Shown here: positions 36,072 through 46,229 of the stretch, piece after piece
How the letters are laid out: each line of letters begins with the position of its first letter
Position numbering within the stretch: the first letter of the stretch is position 1
From: an uncultured Pseudomonadales bacterium
Lineage (GTDB): Bacteria > Pseudomonadota > Gammaproteobacteria > Pseudomonadales > Azotimanducaceae
DNA length: 64,000 nucleotides
NCBI GenBank assembly: GCA_937921865.1
Contig: CAKZWF010000004.1
Span: forward strand, 46,479 to 110,478
Direction: 5' to 3'
Translations under genes and position numbers: made by a program
Notes under the pieces: generated by a model
The model's database searches: none
Seen by the model: only the letters and a program-made list of their open reading frames with translations
Told to the model about the DNA's origin: nothing

Positions 36072-36557
36072 TCAAGAAATTTTCAACAGGATTCGCTTGG
36101 CTTCATTGAGCTGCTGGGCCAGATAGTTGGAACCGCCACGATCGGGGTGTACTTTCTGCATCAGGCGACGGTGCGCGGCAATGATTGCGTCACGGTCTGG
36201 AGTGCCGCTGAGACCGAGAATTTCCAGTGCCTGCTGCCGGGACATATTGTCTGAACCGGGTGCCTGGCGGCGCTGATCGCCATTTTTCGAACCTGCAAAG
36301 CTGGCGAAGAGATGTCGAAGCCAGGGCAGGTAGCGCAGCAGACCGGTTCCCCGCTTCAGAAATGGCAATGCGGCGGCGCCAATCGCTGCTATCCAGGGCA
36401 GCCGTCCTGTGGCGGCGAGCACGCCCAGACTGATGATTAAAACCAGCGCGGTGATTGTTACCAGGGTGATGCCTCGACCCGGTCGCCAGTTCAGCCAGAG
36501 CAGGCGCATGAGGATAATAAAGGCGGAAACTGCCAGTAGGCTGGCAATCGGTAGCAT
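36072..36557 (-). CDS. Membrane-anchored DnaJ-domain protein
   Basis: 161 residues. Two hydrophobic helices in the N-terminal half (about 5-22 and 31-50), a third near 53-68, then a short J domain at the C-terminus (about 104-161) with the invariant HPD tripeptide in KVHPDRGGSNYLAQQLNEAK. This C-terminal membrane J-protein layout resembles DnaJ-domain proteins that recruit DnaK to the membrane. Substrate unknown. Divergent from the YdcH-like gene across 86 bp. Confidence 0.8.
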   Translation of the reverse strand: MLPIASLLAVSAFIILMRLLWLNWRPGRGITLVTITALVLIISLGVLAATGRLPWIAAIGAAALPFLKRGTGLLRYLPWLRHLFASFAGSKNGDQRRQAPGSDNMSRQQALEILGLSGTPDRDAIIAAHRRLMQKVHPDRGGSNYLAQQLNEAKRILLKIS

Positions 36558-36643
36558 GTCTACAACTTCCTGTGGGCGCTCGTTTGATGTTATCGCTGGG
36601 CAATCGCTTTATCATGCCATGGAATTGGGTAACGGGTACGTGA

Positions 36644-36841
36644 ATGGACAATGCCGAACTGGAACGCTGGCTCGAGGAATTGAGGATCGAGCACCGGGAT
36701 CTGGACGAGGTAATCCATCATCTGGTCGAAGCGAAACATCATGACAGCCTGCGGATCCAGCGTTTGAAAAAACGTAAGCTGAAGCTCAAGGACATGATTT
36801 CAATGGTCGAAAGCAAACTGATTCCAGATCTCGATGCCTGA
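36644..36841 (+). CDS. YdcH-like (DUF465) small coiled-coil protein
   Basis: 65 residues, highly charged helical hairpin. EHRDLDEVIHHLVEAKHHDS and RIQRLKKRKLKLKDMI match the DUF465/YdcH pattern (H-x-x-L-D ... L-K-K-x-K-L-x-L-K-D). Function unknown in all species I know. The stop codon overlaps the start of the downstream 5'-nucleotidase gene by 8 bp, so the two are translated together. Confidence 0.85.
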   Translation: MDNAELERWLEELRIEHRDLDEVIHHLVEAKHHDSLRIQRLKKRKLKLKDMISMVESKLIPDLDA

Positions 36842-37757
36842 GCTTGCGCCGCAACTGACCGTTGCGATCAGCTCCAGAGCGCTGTTTGATCTGAACGACA
36901 GCAATGCGGTCTTTGAAGAGCAGGGGCTGCAGGCCTACCGGCGCTATCAGATTGAGCAGGAAGACCAGATTCTGGCGCCGGGCGAAGCGTTTGCATTCGT
37001 ACAGAAATTGTTAAATATCAATAAGATACTTGGCAAACATCAAGTCGAAGTCATACTGTTATCCCGTAACTCCGCTGATACCGGGCTACGCATATTCAAC
37101 TCGATCAAAGCCTATGAGCTTGAGATCACCCGGGCGGCGTTCTGTGGAGGTGAATCACCGTATCGCTACGTCCGTGCTTTCGGCTGCACGCTGTTTCTTT
37201 CTACTCATGCCGACGATGTGGTGCACGCTCTCGATCACGGAGTGGCAGCAGCGACACTACTTGGCGGCGGTGCTCAACCAAGAGAAGACAGCAATGATCT
37301 GCGACTGGCTTTTGATGGTGATTCGGTGCTGTTTTCGGACGAAGCTGAGCGCGTCTATCAGCGCGATGGTCTTGATGCATTTGCGCGTACCGAAACTGCT
37401 GCGGCAGAACAGCCACTCGACGGCGGTCCGTTCAAAGCATTTCTCAGCGCATTGCACGGTGTGCAGCAACAGTTTCCAGAGCATGACTGCCCGATTCGAA
37501 CTGCGCTGGTAACCGCGCGGGCAGCCCCGGCTCATGAACGAGTGATCCGGACGCTGCGAGCCTGGGACATCCGCCTGGATGAATCGCTGTTCCTCGGTGG
37601 TATGGATAAGACCGAGTTCCTGACGGCGTTTGGCGCGGACGTCTTTTTTGATGACCAGACCGGCCACTGCGAGCGGGCAAGTCCTCATGTGCCGGCGGGA
37701 CACGTCCCGCATGGGGTGGCAAATCAGAAACAGCAATCGGATGCGGATGAGCAATAG
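36834..37757 (+). CDS. Cytosolic 5'-nucleotidase I-like protein
   Basis: 307 residues. Belongs to the family of bacterial homologues of cytosolic 5'-nucleotidase I, which hydrolyse nucleoside monophosphates. It shows AISSRALFDLNDSN at the N-terminus, a helix with VILLSRNSADTGLRIFNSI, RAAFCGGESPYRYVRAFGC, LRLAFDGDSVLFSDEAE with paired Asp, and C-terminal LFLGGMDKTEFLTAFGADVFFDDQ. These look like a modified HAD fold with Asp-rich metal sites. The first ten residues lie in the 3' end of the DUF465 gene. Substrate preference cannot be told. Confidence 0.8.
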   Translation: MPELAPQLTVAISSRALFDLNDSNAVFEEQGLQAYRRYQIEQEDQILAPGEAFAFVQKLLNINKILGKHQVEVILLSRNSADTGLRIFNSIKAYELEITRAAFCGGESPYRYVRAFGCTLFLSTHADDVVHALDHGVAAATLLGGGAQPREDSNDLRLAFDGDSVLFSDEAERVYQRDGLDAFARTETAAAEQPLDGGPFKAFLSALHGVQQQFPEHDCPIRTALVTARAAPAHERVIRTLRAWDIRLDESLFLGGMDKTEFLTAFGADVFFDDQTGHCERASPHVPAGHVPHGVANQKQQSDADEQ

Positions 37758-37782
37758 GTTATGCTTGAGCTTGTTTTTATAG

Positions 37783-38913
<1,131 letters not shown>

Positions 38914-39909
38914 TTGCAATGGCTTGCGCGTGGTGATGAGTTGATCTGTGAAAACTGTGGTTCTGACCAGGTCGCCAGCTTCTGTGCACAATGTGGTCAG
39001 AATGATCGTAACTATCGCAGAACCCTGCCGCCATTGCTTTGGGATCTGGTTCGGGAAACTTTCGAAGTTGACTCCCGACTGCTGCGCACCCTGAAGCTGC
39101 TGCTGTTCAAGCCTGGCGAATTGTCCGAAGAATTCAGCCGCAACCGCCGGGCCAGTTATGTCAGCCCGTTTCGCCTGTACCTCTTTATCAATCTGCTGTT
39201 TTTTCTGCTGCTGTCTTTTTCCACTGATATCGAAAGTGGCTACCAGGATATCGTAATAGCAGACGCCGACTTGAACTCAGACTTGAGCTCAGACAGTGCA
39301 GCAAACATCGACTTGATCTTTGCGTTAGTGGACGACGACCGCAGGCAGAAACTGGATGAGATACTCGAACGACCTGACCCTTCAATAGGTAAAGAGATTT
39401 TGCTCAGCGTGGCGGAAGATATGGCTGCCGGGAACGCTTTTACCCAGCAGCCGAGCGCCGGTGAAAAGCTGGAGCTCGATCCGTTCGAGCGCTATATGTT
39501 CGGCCAGCTGATTGACGCGATAGATGACCCGAGGGAGATGCTCAGCAATCTGGTCGACAATCTGCCGGTACTGCTGTTTGTGATGCTGCCGATTTACGCG
39601 GCGTTGCTGAAACTGTTCTATATAAAACGTCGACGCTACTACGTGGAAAACCTGGTGTTTGCCGCGCATCTGCATAGTTTTGCGTTTGTGATCTACGCGC
39701 TGATGTTGATGCTGCCCGATGAAACCTGGTTGGACATGCTGCTGATGTCGATGATGGCATTCTATCACTTCACTGCGCTGAGGCGATATTTTGGCGAGAG
39801 CTTTCGGCGAACGATGGTGAAATATCTGGCTCAGGTGGTTGTCTATTTTCTGTTGCTGCTGCCGATCATGTTCGGCATGGTTACGGTGTTCACGCTGGCG
39901 ACAGTGTGA
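38914..39909 (+). CDS. DUF3667-type membrane protein with zinc-ribbon N-terminus
   Basis: Up to 331 residues. The N-terminus carries two CxxC knuckles in ELICENCGSDQVASFCAQCG, then a conserved segment LWDLVRETFEVDSRLLRTLKLLLFKPGEL, and YVSPFRLYLFINLLFFLLLSF. Three or four further hydrophobic helices occupy residues 215-330. This matches the DUF3667 family, whose function is unknown. Start uncertain: TTG 38914 abuts the cysB stop; TTG 38941 is an alternative just before the first cysteine. An insertion of about 100 polar residues separates the first and second membrane segments. Confidence 0.75.
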   Translation: MQWLARGDELICENCGSDQVASFCAQCGQNDRNYRRTLPPLLWDLVRETFEVDSRLLRTLKLLLFKPGELSEEFSRNRRASYVSPFRLYLFINLLFFLLLSFSTDIESGYQDIVIADADLNSDLSSDSAANIDLIFALVDDDRRQKLDEILERPDPSIGKEILLSVAEDMAAGNAFTQQPSAGEKLELDPFERYMFGQLIDAIDDPREMLSNLVDNLPVLLFVMLPIYAALLKLFYIKRRRYYVENLVFAAHLHSFAFVIYALMLMLPDETWLDMLLMSMMAFYHFTALRRYFGESFRRTMVKYLAQVVVYFLLLLPIMFGMVTVFTLATV

Positions 39910-40047
39910 GCGCTCCAGCAGAGGTCATTTTTTTGTTTCTGGTGTATGTTGCGCCCTGTCTACGATCGGCAGTGGGCGGCAGGCATCAATGGGTATTTTT
40001 CGTTTGTAGCTGCCAATCCGAATTTAGAGAAGAGGGGATGATTGACT

Positions 40048-40650
40048 TTGGACGTACTGTGTTTGGATCTCGAAGGGGTGCTGATTCCGGAAGTGTGGTT
40101 GGGGGTGGCTGCGCGGACGCAGATTGAAGCGTTGAACAAGACAACCAGAGATATCCCCGTCTACGATGAGCTGATGCGATCCCGACTTGATACCCTCGCT
40201 GAACACGACATTTCGCTGTCGCTGATTGAAGAAGTCATTGAGTCGCTGGATCCGCTGCCCGGTGCCCGGGAGTTTCTTGACTGGGCTCGCGAACGCTTTC
40301 AGGTGGCGATTATCTCGGATACTTTTTATCAGTTTGCTATGCCGTTTATGGCCAAGCTTGGTCATCCAACGCTGCTGTGTCATAACCTTGTGGTAGAAAA
40401 TGATCGAATTGTCGACTACAGGATCAGGCAGCCGGACCCCAAGCGTTGTTCCGTGCGCGCGTTCAAATCGCTGCAGTATCGGGTTTTTGCTGCAGGCGAT
40501 TCTTACAATGACATTTCCATGCTGGAAGAAGCCGATACAGGGTTCTTCTTCTGCGCACCGGAAAATGTCATGAACGAATTCCCGCAGTATCAGGCCGCTG
40601 AGGATTACGCCGCTCTGCAGCAACTGCTTACCACGGCGACAAGTGCTTAG
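40048..40650 (+). CDS. thrH: Phosphoserine phosphatase / homoserine phosphotransferase ThrH
   Basis: About 200 residues, HAD superfamily. ThrH can move phosphate from phosphoserine to homoserine, linking serine and threonine synthesis. Motif I is CLDLEGVLIPE (Asp nucleophile, Glu instead of the second Asp, typical of ThrH), motif II IISDTFYQFAMPF, and motif IV AAGDSYNDISMLEEA. TTG at 40048 was preferred because it aligns with the start of pseudomonad ThrH and lies 10 nt after AGAGGGG; TTG 40042 is possible. Convergent with a small exported protein gene. Confidence 0.9.
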   Translation: MDVLCLDLEGVLIPEVWLGVAARTQIEALNKTTRDIPVYDELMRSRLDTLAEHDISLSLIEEVIESLDPLPGAREFLDWARERFQVAIISDTFYQFAMPFMAKLGHPTLLCHNLVVENDRIVDYRIRQPDPKRCSVRAFKSLQYRVFAAGDSYNDISMLEEADTGFFFCAPENVMNEFPQYQAAEDYAALQQLLTTATSA

Positions 40651-40665
40651 TCAGGCTTGTAGCCT

Positions 40666-41106
40666 TCAGCGTGGATCTGACCCGCTGACCCGCGTCCACA
40701 ATGTCTGGCTGCGGCCTCGATCCTCAAGCTGGACCCACTGATTGAGTGCCACAGACTGCAGGTAACTGTTGTTGCCATCAGAGACCTGCAGCCTTGCACC
40801 AAGCGGGATTCGGTCCAGGGTAATGGTGAGAGCGTCGTCGCCGGTGGCGTCGGGCGCATACACCCATAAATGTCGCAACCGCACCCAGGCTGGAGGTAAT
40901 ACTTCAGAGGCTGGCAGAATCAGGGTTTCTCCGGCGCGCATCTCGAAACTGGCGATATCTGATTGAGTCCCCCAGCAGCGATCATTGGTATCTACCTGCT
41001 CGCAGGCGGGGGGCGTTTTAGAAAACTCGACCAGCAGCCAGTCGTCAGCGTATGAGGCGAATGCGACAGTGGCGCTCAGCAGCATCAGGGCCATTGCCGT
41101 ACGCAT
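40666..41106 (-). CDS. Exported protein of unknown function
   Basis: 146 residues. A Sec-type signal peptide (MRTAMALMLLSATVAFASYA) predicts a mature periplasmic protein of about 126 residues. It contains two cysteines close together (CEQVDTNDRC) that could form a disulfide, and a beta-rich C-terminal part. No family recognised. Its ATG shares one base with the stop codon of the upstream GNAT gene (TGATG), so it belongs to the mnmA-hflD-purB-GNAT run of genes. Confidence 0.7.
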   Translation of the reverse strand: MRTAMALMLLSATVAFASYADDWLLVEFSKTPPACEQVDTNDRCWGTQSDIASFEMRAGETLILPASEVLPPAWVRLRHLWVYAPDATGDDALTITLDRIPLGARLQVSDGNNSYLQSVALNQWVQLEDRGRSQTLWTRVSGSDPR

Positions 41107-42080
41107 CAGATGCTCAACGACCGCAGTTCAGGATCCAGTTCTGCTCGCTGCCACAGATAGTCGAAACGATCAGCCAACTGAGTGCTCTGCACTGGGTCGT
41201 ACTGATTACTGAACGCCTGGTACTCGTTGTGATCCGGCATCAGGAAGAATGCCCGTTGATCGGCAAGTACAAAGCAGCGCTGCTCATCCTGCAATTCGCC
41301 AGCCACCAGACGAATCTGGATTTTGCTGGTCAGGCGTCTGGCAAGGTCAACGAGTCTGTGGCCCCGGCTGATCACCGGATTGGAGGAGTGTATCAGCACC
41401 CGCAGGGTGGTCGGCGGACCACTGCGAACAAAGGCCGACAAAGCCTGCAGTACCTGACCATCTTCAAACAGACTGTGATCGAGAAGCGGGCTGTAGATAC
41501 GAACCTCCCGCAGTGGATGATCCAGGACCCGGACGATGCCCTCCACACAGGCCTGCTCCCCATCATGAGAGAACAGTTCCGCATCCTGTGTGTCTGTGTG
41601 CACAGGCTCGTCACGCACAACTGGTTTGGCTACCTCTCCGGGCGCCTCAAACGGTATTGGCAGGATAAGTTCCATGCGCTGGTGCGGCTTGTCGGCTTCG
41701 AGGAATTCTCGGCCCACCGGGACAAAACCGGCTCGTCGATAAAAGTCGGTTGCCTGAGACTGTGCGTTCAGAAACAGCTGAGTTAAACCCTGAGTTTTAC
41801 TGTGTTCTATCGCCAGGTTCAGCAGGTCGAAGCCGATTCCCTGACCCCGGAAGTCGGCAAGCACAGCCATCCGACCAATCTGCCCGTCGGCCAGCAGTCG
41901 CGCGCAACCGACATGCTGACCGGCTTGCGAAATCGCCAGAAAGTGACTGGCCTGTTCGTCTTTGCCATCGCGTTCAATTGACGCCGGTACGCCCTGTTCT
42001 TCTATGAACACGGCGGCCCGAATTGCCTCCAGTATTTTCGAGTGGGTTTCCCAGGCAACAGGCAATACGTGTACCTGCAT
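41106..42080 (-). CDS. GNAT acetyltransferase with a second C-terminal domain
   Basis: 324 residues, double the length of a simple GNAT enzyme. Residues 1-140 form the acetyltransferase. They resemble YjcF/ElaA-type members: RAAVFIEEQGVP near the start, then the acetyl-CoA loop IGRMAVLADFRGQGIGFDLL and FYRRAGFVPVG. Residues 165-324 are a separate domain (VRIYSPLLDHSLFEDGQVLQ, LRVLIHSSNPVISRGHRLVD) that I cannot place with certainty; the HSSN region recalls phospholipase D-like folds but the catalytic HxK is absent. The acceptor is unknown. Coupled to purB by TGATG. Confidence 0.75.
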   Translation of the reverse strand: MQVHVLPVAWETHSKILEAIRAAVFIEEQGVPASIERDGKDEQASHFLAISQAGQHVGCARLLADGQIGRMAVLADFRGQGIGFDLLNLAIEHSKTQGLTQLFLNAQSQATDFYRRAGFVPVGREFLEADKPHQRMELILPIPFEAPGEVAKPVVRDEPVHTDTQDAELFSHDGEQACVEGIVRVLDHPLREVRIYSPLLDHSLFEDGQVLQALSAFVRSGPPTTLRVLIHSSNPVISRGHRLVDLARRLTSKIQIRLVAGELQDEQRCFVLADQRAFFLMPDHNEYQAFSNQYDPVQSTQLADRFDYLWQRAELDPELRSLSI

Positions 42081-43555
42081 CAGTCTGCTCCGTCTCTCAG
42101 CCCGTGGGCATTGCGCCGCACAGTCTCTGGTTTCCGAGCCAATGGCGCAGCCAGTCCCAGGTAGGCAGCCGGAGTCAGCTCTGCCAGAGCAGCTTTCTCT
42201 GATTCAGGGATTTTGAGTTTGCCGAGTACCTCCTGATACAGGGCTTCATCCATCTGTCTGCCCCGGGTCAACTCCTTGAGTTGCTCATAAGGTTCGGGCA
42301 TGCCGTGACGACGCATGATGGTCTGGACAGCCTCGCCAAGCACTTCCCAGCTGCTGTTGAGATCCCTGCGAATGGCTTCCGGATTCACTTCCAGTCTGCT
42401 CATACCTTTGAGTGTAGCCTGATAGGCGACGACACAATGACCCAGCGCGCTGCCGATGTTGCGAAGTACGGTTGAGTCTGAAAGGTCCCGCTGCCACCGG
42501 GATATCGGAAGTTTGCTGGCCATATGGTCAAGTAAAGCGCCGGCAACGCCGATGTTGCCTTCCGAATTCTCGAAATCGATCGGGTTGACCTTGTGTGGCA
42601 TTGTTGATGAACCGGTTTCTCCTTCGACTTTGCGCTGTTTGAAGTAGTCGATCGCAATGTATGCCCAGATGTCTCGATCGAAATCCAGCAGTACCTGGTT
42701 GAATCTCATCAAGGTGTGGAACCACTCGGCAATATAGTCGTGCGGTTCAATCTGCGTTGTGTAGGGATTCAGTTCGAGCCCTAGAGAGGTAACAAAAGCC
42801 CGACTCAGTTGCTGCCAGTCGACGTCCGGGTAGGCGGCGACGTGGGCGTTGAAGTTACCGACGGCACCGTTCATCTTACCGAGGCCGGCGAGTTTCTCGA
42901 ACTGGTCGCGTTGCCGGGCGAGACGGGCGCTGACATTGGCCAGTTCTTTACCTAGCGTTGTTGGTGATGCTGGTTGTCCGTGCGTTCTGGACAGCATTGG
43001 CAGATCCGCGTTGGCCTCGGCCATTCTGTCGAGCGCAGAAATGAGCTGCTGCATCTGTGGCAGCAGCACCTCCGCACGAGCACTCAACAACATCAGTCCA
43101 TAGGCAAGGTTGTTTATGTCTTCAGAGGTGCAGGCGAAGTGGACGAATTCAATGCTTCCGGCCAGCCCGTCAATTTCGGCAATTCGCGCTTTGACAAAGT
43201 ACTCAACGGCTTTCACATCATGATTGGTAGTCGCTTCTATAGCCTTGATCCGCGATGCGTCTGCAAGGCTGAATTTTTCGTAGATGGCCGTCACCGATTT
43301 TTCCTGAGCATCGCTGTGTAACGTCAGCTCCCGGATCTCCGGTGAGCGAGCCAGATGAAGAAACCAGCAGCACTCTACCTGAACCCGCCAGCGCAGCAGC
43401 CCGTATTCACTGACGATGGTGTTGAGTGATGCAACCTTGCTGGCATAGCGACCATCGAGAGATGTAATGGCCAGCAGCGGATCGAGTCCAGTGGTGTCTG
43501 GCGAAGCAGTGCCGTCAGCGTTCATAGTTAAGCTTTCCAATAGGTCATGATTCAT
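42080..43555 (-). CDS. purB: Adenylosuccinate lyase
   Basis: 491 residues (about 481 if the later ATG at 43525 is used). Cleaves SAICAR and adenylosuccinate in purine synthesis. The fumarase superfamily signature GETGSSTMPHKVNPIDFENSE is intact, as are TSLDGRYASKV and SRTHGQPASPTTLGKE. The E. coli-like long form is expected. The first ATG lies within the last codons of hflD, continuing the mnmA-hflD-purB order found in enterobacteria. Confidence 0.96.
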   Translation of the reverse strand: MNHDLLESLTMNADGTASPDTTGLDPLLAITSLDGRYASKVASLNTIVSEYGLLRWRVQVECCWFLHLARSPEIRELTLHSDAQEKSVTAIYEKFSLADASRIKAIEATTNHDVKAVEYFVKARIAEIDGLAGSIEFVHFACTSEDINNLAYGLMLLSARAEVLLPQMQQLISALDRMAEANADLPMLSRTHGQPASPTTLGKELANVSARLARQRDQFEKLAGLGKMNGAVGNFNAHVAAYPDVDWQQLSRAFVTSLGLELNPYTTQIEPHDYIAEWFHTLMRFNQVLLDFDRDIWAYIAIDYFKQRKVEGETGSSTMPHKVNPIDFENSEGNIGVAGALLDHMASKLPISRWQRDLSDSTVLRNIGSALGHCVVAYQATLKGMSRLEVNPEAIRRDLNSSWEVLGEAVQTIMRRHGMPEPYEQLKELTRGRQMDEALYQEVLGKLKIPESEKAALAELTPAAYLGLAAPLARKPETVRRNAHGLRDGAD

Positions 43556-44165
43556 TATCTTCCGGTCGCTCGGGTGTCAGAGCCTGCAGAGACTTCAGCG
43601 CTTCGAGCACCTGCTTTCTGTTTAAGATCAGCTGCCAGCGGCTGCCACCCAGCTGCTGCCACAGCCAACCGAACCGGACACCGGCAAGCAGCAGAGTGCG
43701 GATGCTGTCAGCGACGCCTGGTTGCTGCAGGACTTCCGGGTTTCCGGAAACCTGTATTCGCTTGCCCAGGGTGCTGATGGTTTCCTGATAAAGATCTGCG
43801 ATTGCGATCTCTTCGGGATGATCATGGAGTCGTTCAAGCCCGCCAGTGAGCCGCTCGATGACAACCGGTGTGTTCTTTAAACGCCGTGCCAGATCAACCA
43901 GCTGCAGTGCATAGCGCAGGACATCAGCGCGATCGTTTTCGCCACCGAGAGTAGCTGCTGCTACCGAAACTCCGAGGCTGAAAGCGTGAGGATCTGGAAA
44001 GATCTGGGACATTGAGCTGGCATTGTGGGTTGTGATCGCGGCAATGACTGCTGACCGAGCAGTCTTGTCGACCGGCAAACCATTTGCGCAGGCGCGCACG
44101 AGATCGGCGCACTGGAATACTCCTGCAAGTGCGAGACTTCGATAGTCCAGGTCGAGTTCAGTCAT
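43545..44165 (-). CDS. hflD: High-frequency lysogenization protein HflD homologue
   Basis: 206 residues, helical, peripheral membrane protein in E. coli. Features include LAGVFQCADLVRACANGLPVD near the N-terminus, YALQLVDLARRLKN and LLAGVRFGWLWQQLGGSRWQLI towards the C-terminus, which are hallmarks of HflD. The known lambda CII interaction cannot be its native role, and the housekeeping function is not settled. Lies between mnmA (separated by a 19-bp tandem repeat array) and purB (11-bp overlap). Confidence 0.92.
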   Translation of the reverse strand: MTELDLDYRSLALAGVFQCADLVRACANGLPVDKTARSAVIAAITTHNASSMSQIFPDPHAFSLGVSVAAATLGGENDRADVLRYALQLVDLARRLKNTPVVIERLTGGLERLHDHPEEIAIADLYQETISTLGKRIQVSGNPEVLQQPGVADSIRTLLLAGVRFGWLWQQLGGSRWQLILNRKQVLEALKSLQALTPERPEDNES

Positions 44166-44183
44166 GGCCGTTCATCTTGATCT

Positions 44184-44278
44184 GGTGATACCTCTTAAAT
44201 CAGGTGAAGCTTCTTTAATCCGGTGAAGCCTCTTTAATCCGGTGAAGCCTCTTTGATCCGGTGAAGCCTCTTTGATCG
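44184..44278. repeat. Five 19-bp tandem repeats between mnmA and hflD
   Basis: GGTGAAGCCTCTTTGATCC occurs five times head-to-tail from 44184 to 44278; divergence grows steadily from the mnmA side (near-identical) to the hflD side (GGTGATACCTCTTAAATCA). On the coding strand each copy carries AAAGAGG, which resembles a ribosome-binding site. They make up most of the 114-bp spacer within the operon. Confidence 0.9.
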
Positions 44279-44279
44279 A

Positions 44280-45371
44280 TCATGCCTGGATGACGCCGCC
44301 GCCCAGGCATTGTTCATCCTGGTAGAAACAGACGTACTGCCCGGCTGTGATGGCGCGTTGTGGCGTTGCAAATCTCACGGTCAGACGCCCATCCGCACGA
44401 GTGGTTATCGTGCAGGGTTGATCAGGTTGGCGATAGCGGATTTTTGCATTCAGCCTGGCCGGGAACCCTTCGGGTTTTTTCAGCCAGTTTACCGAATCTG
44501 TAATCAGCCAGTCGTGGAGCAGGGCGGATTCATCCTGAGTGACAATTAATTCGTTAGTGTGCAGATCTTTTCCCGCCACATACCATGGCACCTCCGGCCG
44601 GCCTCTGATGCCGCCAATACCCAGTCCCTGGCGTTGACCGATGGTGTAGTAGGCAAGGCCGGTATGTTCGCCAATAGTGATGCCTTCGGTGTCTCTGATG
44701 CGTCCCGGTCGCGCCGGCAGGTAGTCGGACAGGAAATCGCTGAAACGGCGCTCACCGATGAAGCAGATGCCGGTGGAATCTTTTTTCCGATGATTTTCGA
44801 ATCCTGCCGCCGCAGCAATGCTACGCACTTCGGGCTTGGTCAACTCGCCGAGGGGGAAAAGACAGCGACGCAGGGCCGCTGCAGGTACGTCCTGCAGGAA
44901 GTAGCTCTGATCTTTTTCGTCGTCGCAGCCTTTCAGCAACTGGTACTCACCGTCATTGTCGTAGACCGAGCGGACGTAGTGTCCTGTGGCGATATAGTCA
45001 GCGCCCAGCGCTGTGGCGTAGTCGGCAAACTGCTTGAATTTGATCTCCCGATTACATAACACGTCGGGATTCGGGGTGCGTCCGGCTGAATACTCCGCCA
45101 GGAAATTCTCGAAAACATTGTCCCAGTACTCAGCGGCAAAATTAGCGGTATGCAGCTCAATGCCCAGTTTCTCACACACACAGCGAGCATCAGCCAGATC
45201 CTCCAGGGCGGTGCAGTATTCGCTGCCATCATCTTCGTCCCAGTTCTTCATGAACAGGCCGCTGACCGAGTAGCCGGCTTCCAGCAATAGCAGCGCAGCC
45301 ACCGACGAGTCGACGCCTCCGGACATGCCGACGATGACACTGGTGTCTGCATTGGTCGTGTTGCTGGACAA
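44280..45371 (-). CDS. mnmA: tRNA-specific 2-thiouridylase MnmA
   Basis: 363 residues from a TTG start with AAGGAG 6 nt upstream; the open frame continues upstream but would run through moaC. MnmA adds sulfur to U34 of tRNA-Lys, Glu and Gln, receiving it from TusE. PP-loop [15 protein letters not shown], nucleophile Cys in [12 protein letters not shown], second catalytic Cys in [13 protein letters not shown]. The tusBCDE donors are in the same window. First gene of the mnmA-hflD-purB run. Confidence 0.96.
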   Translation of the reverse strand: MSSNTTNADTSVIVGMSGGVDSSVAALLLLEAGYSVSGLFMKNWDEDDGSEYCTALEDLADARCVCEKLGIELHTANFAAEYWDNVFENFLAEYSAGRTPNPDVLCNREIKFKQFADYATALGADYIATGHYVRSVYDNDGEYQLLKGCDDEKDQSYFLQDVPAAALRRCLFPLGELTKPEVRSIAAAAGFENHRKKDSTGICFIGERRFSDFLSDYLPARPGRIRDTEGITIGEHTGLAYYTIGQRQGLGIGGIRGRPEVPWYVAGKDLHTNELIVTQDESALLHDWLITDSVNWLKKPEGFPARLNAKIRYRQPDQPCTITTRADGRLTVRFATPQRAITAGQYVCFYQDEQCLGGGVIQA

Positions 45372-45482
45372 TTCCGGCTCCTTCAGCCTGGATAGCTGGC
45401 GAGTGGTGGTTACTTTCGCCAGTTTCGAGTTTCCTGGGGGCGCGTATTCTACAGGGTCATGATTGGCCCGTATAATCGTGCG

Positions 45483-45974
45483 ATGACAGATAATTTTAAG
45501 ACGCCACAATTCAGTCACCTCAATGAGGCCGGCGAGGCCAATATGGTCGACATTTCCGATAAATCGGTCACTAAGCGAGTGGCGGTAGCCGGCAGCCGGT
45601 TGAGAATGCTGCCGACCACCCTGAGCGCGATCTATGACCATGGTCACCCCAAAGGCGATGTGCTGGCAGTGGCCAGAATTGCCGGTATCCAGGCCGCAAA
45701 GAAATGCTCGGACCTGATCCCGTTGTGCCATCCGCTGGCACTGAGCAAAGTCGAGATCCGCTTCGCCCAGCGCGGTGACGATTGTCTTGAAGTCGAAGCC
45801 GAGGTAACTGTCAGTGGCAAGACGGGGGTAGAGATGGAGGCCCTGACTGCAGTCAGCGTCGCCGCTCTGACTGTCTATGACATGTGCAAAGCTGCAGATA
45901 AAGGCATGACGATTGAAGCAACCCGGCTGCTGCACAAGTCTGGTGGCAACAGCGGTACCTGGGAATCGCCATGA
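45483..45974 (+). CDS. moaC: Cyclic pyranopterin monophosphate synthase MoaC
   Basis: 163 residues. Converts the 8-cyclo product of MoaA to cPMP in molybdenum cofactor synthesis. Signature blocks: [53 protein letters not shown] and the terminal KSGGNSG. The start at 45483 matches the family; eight upstream codons are excluded. Followed by moaD with an ATGA overlap. moaA and moaB are not adjacent. Confidence 0.96.
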   Translation: MTDNFKTPQFSHLNEAGEANMVDISDKSVTKRVAVAGSRLRMLPTTLSAIYDHGHPKGDVLAVARIAGIQAAKKCSDLIPLCHPLALSKVEIRFAQRGDDCLEVEAEVTVSGKTGVEMEALTAVSVAALTVYDMCKAADKGMTIEATRLLHKSGGNSGTWESP

Positions 45975-46225
45975 CTGTCAGGGTACTGTTTTTTGCGTCG
46001 CTCAAAGAAGCCGTAGGGTGCGAAAGCCTAAGTATTGACCTGCCAGAGCAACTGGAGCTGTCGGCATTTATCGACCGGCTGGCGGAGCAGTTGGGTGCGC
46101 ATGCCCACCAGGCGCTGACCTCAGAATCGGTGCGCGTTGCTGTGAATCAGGAATTACGCAACGGGCCGCAAGTCATCAGCGACGGTGATGAAGTTGCGTT
46201 TCTGCCACCGGTCACCGGAGGGTGA
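45971..46225 (+). CDS. moaD: Molybdopterin synthase sulfur carrier subunit MoaD
   Basis: 84 residues, beta-grasp ubiquitin-like. Ends in the required Gly-Gly (PPVTGG), which becomes the thiocarboxylate that supplies dithiolene sulfur. Overlaps moaC by 4 bp and precedes moaE by 4 bp. Confidence 0.94.
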   Translation: MTVRVLFFASLKEAVGCESLSIDLPEQLELSAFIDRLAEQLGAHAHQALTSESVRVAVNQELRNGPQVISDGDEVAFLPPVTGG

Positions 46226-46229
46226 TTGG

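Noticed and set aside
45372..45935. N-terminal extension of mnmA
   Set aside because: Runs antisense through moaC, which is a certain gene; the TTG at 45371 with AAGGAG gives the normal MnmA length.
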